Shown here piece after piece: positions 1 through 6,016 of a stretch of 8,409 nucleotides of DNA. The translations under genes and the position numbers were made by a program. The number at the start of each line of letters is the position of its first letter. Positions within the stretch are counted from its first letter, which is position 1. Origin of the DNA: Alsobacter sp964544365 (lineage in GTDB: Bacteria; Pseudomonadota; Alphaproteobacteria; Rhizobiales; Beijerinckiaceae); assembly GCA_964544365.1 (NCBI GenBank), contig CAZJCW010000195.1, positions 1 to 8,409 on the forward strand. Direction: 5' to 3'. The notes below the pieces were generated by a model. That model was given only the letters and a program-made list of their open reading frames with translations, was not told the DNA's origin and ran no database searches.

Positions 1-2
1 CC

Positions 3-2315
3 GACGCGGCGTGGGTGCTCTACAAGCTCGACCAGGGCATCGAGCACATCCTCGTGGACGAGGCACAGGACACCAGCCACGCGCAATGGGAGATCCTGAC
101 GCGCATCGCCGACGAATTCGTCGCCGGGGAAGGCCGCAATCCCCGAATCCGGACCGTATTCGCGGTCGGCGACGCCAAGCAGTCGATCTTCTCCTTCCAG
201 GGCGCCGATCCGCGCGCCTTCGAGGCCACGCGAAGCCATTTCAGCACGCGCTACAGGGCCGTGCGGGCTCAGGCCGACGATCCGTTGCGCTGGGAATTCG
301 AGGATATCCGCCTGAACCTGTCGTTCCGCTCGGCGCCGGACATTCTCTTCGCGGTCGACACCGTCTTCGGACACCCGCCGAACTTCCGCGGCTTGTCATC
401 GGACTCGACCGAGGACCGGACGATCCATACCAGCGCCCGCGTGACGGCCGCCGGTCGCGTCGAGATCTGGCCGCCCGAGACGCCCGTGCCCGCAGCGGAG
501 CCGGACGCGTGGGACAGGCCGCTCGACACCCCCGACGAGGCCGCACCCTCCGTGCAACTGGCGCGCCGGATCGCGGGGCAGATCGATGTCTGGCGCAAGA
601 CGGGTGACGATTCCGGACGCATCATCCGCCCTGGGGACGTGCTGATCCTCGTGCGCAGCCGCGGACCGTTCTTCGAGGCGATGATCCGGGCACTCAAGCA
701 GCGGGGCGTCCCGGTCGCCGGAGCCGACCGGCTGGCCCTGACGGGCCATATCGGCGTCATGGATCTCATCGCCCTCGGCCGGGCGTGCCTGTTGCCGGAG
801 GATGAGCTGACCCTCGCCACGGTTCTGCGCTCGCCCCTGTTCGGGATCACCGAAGACCAGTTGTTCACCCTGGCCGCCCGGCGCCCGGGCAGCCTCGCCG
901 CGGCCCTTGCCGCGAGGGCGATGGCGGGCGAGGCGCCATGGGCCGCCATCCAGGCCAAGTTCGAGCACTGGCGCGGACTGGCCCGCCGCGCCGGCCCATT
1001 TGCCTTCTATGCGGCGGTACTGGGACCCGGGAGAGCCAGGCTCGGCATGCTCGCACGCCTTGGCTCGGAGGCCGGCGACGCGGTCGACGAGTTCCTGCGG
1101 ATCGCGCTCGACCACGAGCAGCGCCACGCGCCTTCGCTCGCCAAGTTTCTCAACGCGATCGAGGACGCCGACATCACGATCCGCCGCGACCTGGAGGCTG
1201 GACGGGACGAGGTGCGGGTGATGACCGTCCATGGCGCCAAGGGTCTCGAGGCGCCGGTCGTTTTCCTGGCCGACACCTGCACCGTGCCGCCCAACAAGGC
1301 GCAGATCCTGTCGCTTGCCGGCGAGGATGAGCCGCCCCTTCCAGTCTGGACCCGCTCGAAGGGAAGCGATCCCCGGTCGGTGACGCTGGCCCGTGCACGG
1401 GAGGAGGACCGGGTTCGCGCGGAGTACCATCGACTGCTCTACGTCGGCATGACCCGCGCCAAGGATCGGCTCATCGTGGCCGGGTTCGAGACGCTGAAGG
1501 GCCGCGGCCAATCATGCTGGTACGACATGGTCCACGATCGGCTTGCGCCCGTCAGCCGGACGGTGCCGGCCGAGGACGGGCGCGGCGAGGTCTTGCGCTA
1601 CCAGACCCGTGACATCGCGACGTCGATCGAGCCGGCTGCCGAACGGTTGCCGGCGGCGCTCCGGCGTCCGGCCTGGATCGACTCGGCTCCCGGCCCGGAC
1701 CTTGCGCCGGATCTTCCGCTCAGCCCGTCGAAGGCCCTGGCCGCGGCGGATGCCGACCCGCGATCGGGCGACACTCCGTTCCTGAGGGATGCCCGGGCCG
1801 CGGGCATCCTCGTGCACCGCATGCTCGAGCTCTTGCCGGGCCTGCCTTCCGGCCGTCGGCCGGAAGCCGCCCGCTCGCTGGCCGCAACCCGGGGCGCAGG
1901 CCTGGCGTCCGGGCGGCTGGAGAAGATCGTCGCCGACGTCCTGGCGCTGCTCGACGAGCCGAGGCTCATGGCGCTCTTCGGACCCGGCAGTCGCGCCGAA
2001 GCCTCGATCGCCGGGTCGCTGCCGATGGGGAAGACCGGCGGCAGGCGCAAGATCGCGGGACAAGTCGACCGACTTGCGGTGACGGAGACCGAAGTCCTCG
2101 TGGCAGACTACAAGACGACTGCCAGGCCCCCGGCCTCGCCCGTGGACGTCCCGGACATCTATCTCGGCCAGCTCGCTCTCTACCGGGCCCTGCTCGCGCA
2201 GGCCTTTCCTGGCCGCAGCGTGCGCTGCATGCTCATCTATACCAGCGGACCGACGGTGCTGGAGATCCCGCCGCCGTTGCTCGACACGGCCTTGGCGCGC
2301 ATCACCGCTGCGTGA
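3..2315 (+). CDS. addA: Double-strand break repair helicase AddA, 3' part (5' end outside window)
   Basis: This is the AddA subunit of the AddAB helicase-nuclease, which resects double-strand DNA ends for RecA-dependent repair in the cytoplasm. The frame is open from the left edge, with the first whole codon at base 3, so the N-terminal part including the Walker A motif is missing. About 770 residues remain of a family usually near 1,150. Visible UvrD-type helicase motifs, in order, are DEAQDTS (Walker B, about bases 57-77), VGDAKQSIFSFQGADP (about 165-212), LNLSFRS (about 315-335), VMTVHGAKGLEAP (about 1216-1257) and LLYVGMTRAKDRL (about 1435-1475). The C-terminal PD-(D/E)XK nuclease appears intact: GQVDRL with its Asp at 2067-2069, then DYKT and YLGQLALYR. 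No frameshift was seen. The addB partner normally lies upstream, outside the window. The identification is secure. Confidence 0.96.
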   Translation, partial: DAAWVLYKLDQGIEHILVDEAQDTSHAQWEILTRIADEFVAGEGRNPRIRTVFAVGDAKQSIFSFQGADPRAFEATRSHFSTRYRAVRAQADDPLRWEFEDIRLNLSFRSAPDILFAVDTVFGHPPNFRGLSSDSTEDRTIHTSARVTAAGRVEIWPPETPVPAAEPDAWDRPLDTPDEAAPSVQLARRIAGQIDVWRKTGDDSGRIIRPGDVLILVRSRGPFFEAMIRALKQRGVPVAGADRLALTGHIGVMDLIALGRACLLPEDELTLATVLRSPLFGITEDQLFTLAARRPGSLAAALAARAMAGEAPWAAIQAKFEHWRGLARRAGPFAFYAAVLGPGRARLGMLARLGSEAGDAVDEFLRIALDHEQRHAPSLAKFLNAIEDADITIRRDLEAGRDEVRVMTVHGAKGLEAPVVFLADTCTVPPNKAQILSLAGEDEPPLPVWTRSKGSDPRSVTLARAREEDRVRAEYHRLLYVGMTRAKDRLIVAGFETLKGRGQSCWYDMVHDRLAPVSRTVPAEDGRGEVLRYQTRDIATSIEPAAERLPAALRRPAWIDSAPGPDLAPDLPLSPSKALAAADADPRSGDTPFLRDARAAGILVHRMLELLPGLPSGRRPEAARSLAATRGAGLASGRLEKIVADVLALLDEPRLMALFGPGSRAEASIAGSLPMGKTGGRRKIAGQVDRLAVTETEVLVADYKTTARPPASPVDVPDIYLGQLALYRALLAQAFPGRSVRCMLIYTSGPTVLEIPPPLLDTALARITAA

Positions 2316-2321
2316 CGCTCA

Positions 2322-2349
2322 CTTGACGCTGCTGGAGGGCGTTCATAGC
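2322..2349 (+). promoter_or_regulatory. Putative housekeeping-sigma promoter for trxA
   Basis: CTTGAC at 2322-2327 matches the alphaproteobacterial -35 element. CATAGC at 2344-2349 follows after 16 bases and is a partial -10 match. The pair lies just after the addA stop and about 48 bases before the trxA start, in a 82-base gap that would be long for simple translational coupling. It suggests trxA is transcribed independently of addA. The -10 element is weak, so this is an inference from position and the -35 match. Confidence 0.42.
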
Positions 2350-2387
2350 TTGCCCAGCACGGGCCGAACCCGGCCATCCTGATTCAT

Positions 2388-2391
2388 GAGG
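2388..2391 (+). promoter_or_regulatory. Ribosome binding site choosing the trxA start
   Basis: GAGG lies 6 bases before the ATG at 2398. An in-frame ATG at 2386, which would add four residues (MRFP), has no purine-rich sequence ahead of it. The spacing therefore supports 2398 as the start, giving the usual thioredoxin N-terminus (MTAKVTDASF). Confidence 0.7.
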
Positions 2392-2397
2392 TTTCCC

Positions 2398-2715
2398 ATG
2401 ACCGCCAAAGTGACGGACGCCAGCTTCAAGTCGGACGTCCTGGACTCGAGCCTGCCCGTGGTGGTCGACTTCTGGGCCGAGTGGTGCGGGCCCTGCCGGA
2501 TGATCGCTCCGGCCCTCGAGGAAATCTCGAAGGAGATGGAGGGCAAGGTGAAGATCGTGAAGATCAACGTCGACGAGAACCCGGGCACCGCGGGCCAGTT
2601 CGGCATCAGATCGATTCCGACGCTCATGCTGTTCAAGGACGGGAAGCTCGCGTCGCAGATGGTCGGCGCGAAGCCGAAGGGCGACCTATCCCGGTGGATC
2701 GCCGGCGCCGTCTGA
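2398..2715 (+). CDS. trxA: Thioredoxin 1
   Basis: Thioredoxin is a small cytoplasmic dithiol protein that reduces protein disulfides, for example in ribonucleotide reductase and methionine sulfoxide reductase, and is recharged by NADPH-thioredoxin reductase. The protein has 105 residues, the normal length for this family. The active site WCGPC has Cys30 and Cys33 and is preceded by VVVDFWAEW with the buried Asp24. The cis-proline loop SIPT has Pro74, and FKDGK with a following Gly completes the fold signature. The ATG at 2398 is preferred over the upstream in-frame ATG at 2386 because GAGG is well placed only for the former. The gene follows addA on the same strand but probably has its own promoter. 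It converges on folC, with 58 bases between the stop codons. Confidence 0.95.
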   Translation: MTAKVTDASFKSDVLDSSLPVVVDFWAEWCGPCRMIAPALEEISKEMEGKVKIVKINVDENPGTAGQFGIRSIPTLMLFKDGKLASQMVGAKPKGDLSRWIAGAV

Positions 2716-2734
2716 CCAACGGCCGGCCGGCGCC
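2704..2734. terminator. Possible weak hairpin between convergent trxA and folC
   Basis: GGCGCCG (2704-2710, inside the last trxA codons) can pair with CGGCGCC (2728-2734). The stem is 7 bp with a 17-base GC-rich loop. No run of T follows on either strand, so this is not a standard intrinsic terminator. It could give some bidirectional termination or protect 3' ends, but GC-rich palindromes of this size are common by chance in such DNA. Confidence 0.2.
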
Positions 2735-2773
2735 CCGCCGACACGGATTCCTGGAGCCGCCGGACGCTGCTCT

Positions 2774-4096
2774 TCAGCTCGGCGGCGTTCCGTTGGCAGC
2801 CAGCACCTCGCCTGCAAGGTAGAGCGAACCGCAGATCAGCACGCGCGGCGGAACGCTCCAGTCGCGGGCCGCGATGGCACCGAGCGCGGCCTCGATGCTG
2901 TCGCACGGCATGGCCGACAGGCCGGCCGCCGTGGCGATCGCCGCGACCTCACGGGATGAGCGGGCGGCCGTCTGGCTGGGCATGGGCACGGTGTAGACAT
3001 CCTGCGCGAGGCCTTCGAACGGCGCGAGGAACCCGGCCGAGTCCTTCGTGCCGAGCATGCCGACGACCATGACGAGCGGACGGGGCCGGCGTTCCTCGAA
3101 GTCGGCCATGGCGGCCGCGAGGACCTTTCCTCCGTCCGGATTGTGGCCGCCGTCGAGCCAAAGCTCCGAATCCGGCGGCAACAGCCCGGCCAGGCGGCCT
3201 CTCGACAGCCGTTGCAGGCGGGCGGGCCAGTCAGCGCCGGCGATCCCGTCCTCGAACGCCTTCGGCGAAAGCCGACCGAATCCGGCCGCCCGCAGCGCGG
3301 CGATGGCGGTTCCGGCGTTGACGAGCTGGTGGCGCCCCGGCAGGCGCGGCAGCGGAAGATCGACAAGACCGTCCTCGTCCTGGTAGACGAACCGTCCGTT
3401 TTCCTCGTGGACGTGGAAGTCCTGCCCCCCGACGAAGACCGGACCTCCGAACCGCGCCGCCTCCCGCTCCAGGACGGCGAGGGCGTCGGGATAGTCCTGC
3501 AGGGCGATGACGCTCGGCGTGCCCCGCTTGAAGATGCCGGCCTTCTCGCCCGCGATCCTGGCGACGGTGTCTCCCAGATATTCCGAATGATCCATGCCGA
3601 TGGGCGTCACGACCGCGGCCAGCGGCTTTTCGATGACGTTGGTGGCATCAAAGCGGCCACCGAGGCCGACCTCCAGCAACAGGACATGGGCCGGGTTCTC
3701 CGCGAAGAGCAGAAACGCCGCGGCGGTGGTGATTTCGAAGACCGTGATGGGAGCCCCCGCATTGGCCTCCTCGCAACGCCTGAAGGCGTCGACGAGCGCC
3801 TTTTCCGCGACGAGACGTCCGCCGCCCGGTGCACCGAGCCGGATGCGCTCGTGAAAGCGCACAAGATGGGGCGAGGTGTAGACGTGCACGGACAGGCCAG
3901 CGGCTTCCAGAACGGCACGCATGAAGGCGATGGTCGACCCCTTGCCGTTCGTGCCGGCCACGTGGATGACCGGAGGCAGGCGGCGATGCGGTTCGCCCAT
4001 GGCCCCGAGAAGGCGCTCCAGCCGACCGAGCGACAGGTCGATCAGCTTGGGATGGAGCGCCAGGAAGCGTGCCAGAATCGCGTCTGAAGGCTCCAT
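2774..4096 (-). CDS. folC: Bifunctional folylpolyglutamate synthase / dihydrofolate synthase
   Basis: FolC is a cytoplasmic ATP-dependent ligase. It joins L-glutamate to dihydropteroate and adds further glutamates to reduced folates, retaining them in the cell. The 440-residue protein is full length and belongs to the Mur ligase superfamily. Visible motifs are HVAGTNGKGST (P-loop, residues 46-55), TSPHL (74-78), EVGLGGRFDATNV (142-154), GMDHSEYLG (167-175), GEKAGIFK with Lys185 at the position of the carbamylated lysine, and DGGHNPDGG (315-323) in the C-terminal glutamate-ligase domain. The ATG at 4094-4096 has AGGGAG (complement of 4102-4107) five bases upstream. In related genomes folC usually follows accD. 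Here its 5' end instead faces sppA across 211 bases, so it must have a promoter in that region. Confidence 0.96.
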   Translation of the reverse strand: MEPSDAILARFLALHPKLIDLSLGRLERLLGAMGEPHRRLPPVIHVAGTNGKGSTIAFMRAVLEAAGLSVHVYTSPHLVRFHERIRLGAPGGGRLVAEKALVDAFRRCEEANAGAPITVFEITTAAAFLLFAENPAHVLLLEVGLGGRFDATNVIEKPLAAVVTPIGMDHSEYLGDTVARIAGEKAGIFKRGTPSVIALQDYPDALAVLEREAARFGGPVFVGGQDFHVHEENGRFVYQDEDGLVDLPLPRLPGRHQLVNAGTAIAALRAAGFGRLSPKAFEDGIAGADWPARLQRLSRGRLAGLLPPDSELWLDGGHNPDGGKVLAAAMADFEERRPRPLVMVVGMLGTKDSAGFLAPFEGLAQDVYTVPMPSQTAARSSREVAAIATAAGLSAMPCDSIEAALGAIAARDWSVPPRVLICGSLYLAGEVLAANGTPPS

Positions 4097-4129
4097 GAGC
4101 GCTCCCTGGATCCGTTCGGGCCTCGCGGC

Positions 4130-4141
4130 GCAACGCGTTGC
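4130..4141. repeat. 12-bp perfect palindrome GCAACGCGTTGC
   Basis: GCAACG is immediately followed by its complement CGTTGC with no spacer. A gapless dyad like this suits a dimeric DNA-binding protein better than an RNA hairpin. It lies 34 bases upstream of the folC start. Its GCAAC/GTTGC half-sites also occur in the larger inverted repeat at 4191-4240. Confidence 0.45.
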
Positions 4142-4190
4142 CGTGGCCCTTTCGCCGAGGGCGGACGACTAGCCCGTCCGATCGGGGCGC

Positions 4191-4240
4191 GCAACCGAGG
4201 ACACGGCCCCGGGCGATCCGCGGCGAATCCCCTCGGTTGC
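4191..4240. repeat. 10-bp perfect inverted repeat, arms 40 bases apart
   Basis: GCAACCGAGG at 4191-4200 is the exact reverse complement of CCTCGGTTGC at 4231-4240, with a 30-base GC-rich spacer containing CCCGGG. The arms start 40 bases apart, near four helical turns, so both would lie on a similar face of the DNA. No T-run follows, so it is not an intrinsic terminator. It may be a paired operator or a remnant of a rearrangement. Confidence 0.5.
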
Positions 4241-4247
4241 CCTCGGC

Positions 4248-4259
4248 GCCTCCGGAGGC
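4248..4259. repeat. 12-bp perfect palindrome GCCTCCGGAGGC
   Basis: This gapless 12-bp dyad lies 48 bases before the sppA start. It differs in sequence from the other palindromes in this intergenic region. It could be an operator near a sppA promoter, but such GC-rich dyads also arise by chance in this composition. Confidence 0.3.
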
Positions 4260-4307
4260 TAGGGAAGGACGAGGTTCGCCGCATGGCGAACGCCCGGAGA
4301 CCGGTGC

Positions 4308-5261
4308 ATGAGCGCGGAGAGCGACTATCTCGTCGACAGGAAGGGCTTGAGGCGCAAGCTCAGCTTCTGGCGGGCCATCGCCTTCACCGTGGCGCTGGCG
4401 GCGGTCGTCGGGCTCGGCTTCGCCTATGCCGGGCGCAGCAGCATGGGGCTGTCCCAGTCCCACATCGCCCGTGTCGACATCTCGGGCTTCATCACGGGCG
4501 ACCAGAGGACGATCGACCTCCTCGAGAGCGTCGGCAAGGGCCGGGCGCAGGCGGTGATCGTGCAGGTCGACAGCCCGGGCGGAACGGTTTCCGGCTCGGA
4601 GCGGCTCTTCAACGCCTTGCGGGAGCTCTCGGCGAAGAAGCCGACCGTCGCCCTCGTTCGCGGCCTTGCGGCCTCCGGCGGATACCTCGCCGCGATGGGC
4701 GCCGAGCGGATCGTGGCGCAGGAGACGTCCATCGTCGGCTCGATCGGGGTGCTCTTCCAGTTTCCGAACGTGACGCGCCTGCTCGATACGGTCGGGGTGC
4801 GCATGGAGACGGTGAAGTCGGCGCCGCTGAAGGCGTCTCCGAGCCCCTTCGAGCAGACCACTCCGGCCGCCGAGGCGGCGATCCAGTCGCTCGTCACCAG
4901 CAATTTCGACTGGTTCCGCCGCCTGGTCGCGGACAGGCGCGGCCTCAGCGGCGATGCCCTGAAGGAGGTGACGGACGGTCGGGTCTTCACCGGGCAGCAG
5001 GCGCTCGGCCTGCGCCTCGTCGACGAGATCGGCGGCGAGAAGCAGGCCGTGGCATGGCTGGCGCGCGAGAAGGGCATCGACAAGGACCTCCCCGTCCGGG
5101 AATGGAAGCGCAGCACGACCCGCGAGTTCGGACTGTGGAGCGCGGCGGCCACCGTGAGCGAGGCAGCCGGCCTCGAGGGGCTCGCCCAGATCCTGCGCTC
5201 GGCAGGACGGGGAAGCGAACAACCATCGCTTGACGGGCTGTTGGCCGTCTGGCAGCCTTGA
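4308..5261 (+). CDS. sppA: Signal peptide peptidase SppA, S49 family membrane serine protease
   Basis: SppA degrades cleaved signal peptides and other membrane-associated peptides using a Ser-Lys dyad. The protein has 317 residues, the single-domain (short) type, about half the length of the E. coli enzyme. A basic N-terminus is followed by one transmembrane segment at about residues 20-41, which would place the catalytic domain outside the cytoplasm. Family signatures are DSPGG (88-92), LAASGGY with the probable nucleophile Ser123, GSIGV (144-148), and SAPLKASPSPF with Lys175 at the position of the general base. The ATG at 4308 has GGAG at 4296-4299, eight bases upstream. The gene opens the plus-strand block and is followed 54 bases later by ihfB, a usual neighbour in Alphaproteobacteria. 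Confidence 0.92.
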   Translation: MSAESDYLVDRKGLRRKLSFWRAIAFTVALAAVVGLGFAYAGRSSMGLSQSHIARVDISGFITGDQRTIDLLESVGKGRAQAVIVQVDSPGGTVSGSERLFNALRELSAKKPTVALVRGLAASGGYLAAMGAERIVAQETSIVGSIGVLFQFPNVTRLLDTVGVRMETVKSAPLKASPSPFEQTTPAAEAAIQSLVTSNFDWFRRLVADRRGLSGDALKEVTDGRVFTGQQALGLRLVDEIGGEKQAVAWLAREKGIDKDLPVREWKRSTTREFGLWSAAATVSEAAGLEGLAQILRSAGRGSEQPSLDGLLAVWQP

Positions 5262-5280
5262 GTCCTGAAATTTCCATTGA

Positions 5281-5293
5281 AATCAATCTGATA
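5281..5293 (+). promoter_or_regulatory. Putative IHF binding site upstream of ihfB
   Basis: AATCAATCTGATA matches the IHF consensus WATCAANNNNTTR at eight of its nine defined positions; the one mismatch is A for the first T of TTR. The bases just 5' (about 5266-5280) form an A/T-rich patch in otherwise GC-rich DNA, on the side where strong IHF sites carry their A/T tract. It lies 23 bases upstream of the ihfB start, where it could support negative autoregulation as known for E. coli IHF genes. Functional binding is an inference. Confidence 0.45.
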
Positions 5294-5315
5294 AGCGGCC
5301 GGGGCAGAACAGGCG

Positions 5316-5612
5316 ATGATCAAGTCGGAACTCGTGCAGAAGATCGCGGAACATTATCCTGAGCTCTACCTTCGTGACGCCGAGAATGTCGTGAATGCGA
5401 TTCTGGAGGAGATCACGCAGGCCCTGGCACGCGGCGACCGGGTCGAGATCCGCGGCTTCGGCGCGTTCTCGGTGAAGAAGCGCGACGCGCGCATCGGTCG
5501 CAATCCGCGCACGGGCGAGCATGTGCCGGTGGCGGAGAAGGTCGTTCCGGTCTTCAAGGCCGGGAAGGAAATGCGGATTCGCCTCAACAAGGTTCACGCG
5601 AGCGCCGCGTGA
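5316..5612 (+). CDS. ihfB: Integration host factor subunit beta
   Basis: IHF beta pairs with IhfA to form a DNA-bending nucleoid protein used in recombination, replication and sigma54-type promoters. The 98-residue product has the complete HU/IHF fold. It starts MIKSELVQKIAEHYPEL, then shows RVEIRGFGAFS (about 42-52), the arm-tip motif GRNPRTGE (61-68) whose Pro64 intercalates into DNA, and VPVFKAGKEMR. The RGFGAFS and PVFKAGKEMR stretches, the start TKSEL-like sequence, and the lapA neighbour favour the beta subunit over HU or IhfA. The start has only a weak AGG close by (5311-5313). lapA follows after 19 bases, indicating co-transcription. The A/T-rich leader may carry the gene's own promoter and an IHF site. 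Confidence 0.95.
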   Translation: MIKSELVQKIAEHYPELYLRDAENVVNAILEEITQALARGDRVEIRGFGAFSVKKRDARIGRNPRTGEHVPVAEKVVPVFKAGKEMRIRLNKVHASAA

Positions 5613-5620
5613 GGAAAGGC

Positions 5621-5626
5621 GGGAGG
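5621..5626 (+). promoter_or_regulatory. Ribosome binding site choosing the lapA start
   Basis: GGGAGG lies five bases before the ATG at 5632. The reading frame is open further upstream, inside ihfB, but only this start gives the membrane-protein N-terminus MKGFLKLIVLVPL and avoids a long overlap with ihfB. Confidence 0.75.
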
Positions 5627-5631
5627 TCGCG

Positions 5632-5964
5632 ATGAAGGGCTTCCTGAAGCTGATCGTCCTGGTCCCGCTGGCGGCCATCGCGACGCTTTTCGCGGTGATC
5701 AACCGGGACTCGGTGCAGCTGACATTCGATCCCCTCGACTGGACCGGCCTCGGGCAGGCCGTGTCGGTCCCGCTGTTCGTCGTGATCTTCGCGGCGCTCG
5801 CCACGGGCGTGATCCTCGGCGGCTCGGCCGTCTGGCTGACGCAGGGCAGGCATCGCAAGGCCGCACGCGTCCACGCACGCGAGGCTGCCCGCCACCGCGA
5901 GGAGCTGGAACGCCTGCGATCCGACACCCCCGCGGGGTTGCCTGCCATGTCGACCCTCCGGTAA
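5632..5964 (+). CDS. lapA: Small inner-membrane protein with LapA domain (DUF1049)
   Basis: The product has 110 residues and matches the LapA family, which in E. coli acts with LapB in lipopolysaccharide assembly and control of LpxC turnover. Two hydrophobic segments are visible, at about residues 4-23 and 44-68, separated by a short polar stretch with the typical INRDSVQLTF and VSVPLFVVIFAALATGVILGG pattern. The C-terminal tail (about 72-98) is rich in Arg, His, Ala and Glu and looks like a cytoplasmic amphipathic helix or coiled coil. The ihfB-lapA pair is conserved between Gamma- and Alphaproteobacteria, but no lapB follows here. Whether it has the same LPS role in this organism is inferred from the family. 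Confidence 0.82.
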   Translation: MKGFLKLIVLVPLAAIATLFAVINRDSVQLTFDPLDWTGLGQAVSVPLFVVIFAALATGVILGGSAVWLTQGRHRKAARVHAREAARHREELERLRSDTPAGLPAMSTLR

Positions 5965-5982
5965 TCCCGAAGGCGACCGACG

Positions 5983-6000
5983 GCCCGCCGCCGTGCGGGC
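5983..6000 (+). other. GC-rich hairpin between lapA and the cyclodeaminase-family gene
   Basis: GCCCGC (5983-5988) pairs with GCGGGC (5995-6000) around a 6-base loop. It lies 18 bases after the lapA stop and one base before the Shine-Dalgarno of the next gene. There is no T-run, so strong termination is unlikely. It may attenuate read-through or affect access to the ribosome binding site. Confidence 0.3.
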
Positions 6001-6001
6001 A

Positions 6002-6008
6002 AGGGGAG
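6002..6008 (+). promoter_or_regulatory. Ribosome binding site choosing the start of the cyclodeaminase-family gene
   Basis: AGGGGAG lies eight bases before the ATG at 6017. An in-frame GTG at 5993 would add eight residues (MRARGDAS) but would bury this site and has no comparable one of its own. Confidence 0.75.
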
Positions 6009-6016
6009 ACGCATCC

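Larger units (their letters stand above)
4097..4307. other. Divergent intergenic region between folC and sppA
   Basis: This 211-base stretch has no convincing gene. It must hold the start signals for folC (leftward) and probably for sppA (rightward), but I cannot identify a clear -35/-10 pair on either strand. It contains a 12-bp palindrome at 4130-4141, a 10-bp inverted repeat with arms 4191-4200 and 4231-4240, and a 12-bp palindrome at 4248-4259. Smaller 5-bp inverted repeats occur at 4146-4162 (GCCCT/AGGGC) and 4162-4180 (CGGAC/GTCCG). GCAAC or its complement GTTGC recurs four times (4130, 4137, 4191, 4236). CCGAGG or CCTCGG also recurs four times (4155, 4195, 4231, 4241). It may be a regulatory region, a rearrangement junction, or both. 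Confidence 0.5.

Noticed and set aside
396..1511. Open frame on the minus strand (371 codons) opposite addA
   Set aside because: The addA frame carries conserved helicase motifs throughout. The antisense product has no motif and biased composition.
2386..2397. Upstream ATG for trxA adding four residues
   Set aside because: No ribosome binding site precedes it, while GAGG at 2388-2391 is well spaced for the ATG at 2398, and typical thioredoxins start there.
4191..4240. Inverted repeat as an intrinsic terminator or riboswitch
   Set aside because: The loop is 30 bases, there is no T-run, and it lies upstream of both divergent genes, where a terminator has no clear role. No known riboswitch core was recognised.
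3648..5222. Long open frame on the minus strand (524 codons) spanning the folC start, the intergenic region and sppA
   Set aside because: It overlaps folC in another frame and lies antisense to sppA. The translation is low-complexity, rich in Arg, Ala, Gly and Pro, with no family motif, as expected for a shadow frame in GC-rich DNA.
4283..5233. Alternative plus-strand frame over sppA starting at ATG 4283
   Set aside because: It is in a different frame from the S49 motifs, gives an Arg/Gly-rich sequence without domains, and shares the same DNA as sppA.
5277..5295. TTGAAA with GATAAG upstream of ihfB as a sigma70-type promoter
   Set aside because: The two elements are only about seven bases apart, far too close for a -35/-10 pair. 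The segment fits an IHF site better.
5521..5631. Longer lapA form starting inside ihfB
   Set aside because: It would add an Arg-rich stretch absent from the LapA family and overlap ihfB. GGGAGG points to ATG 5632.
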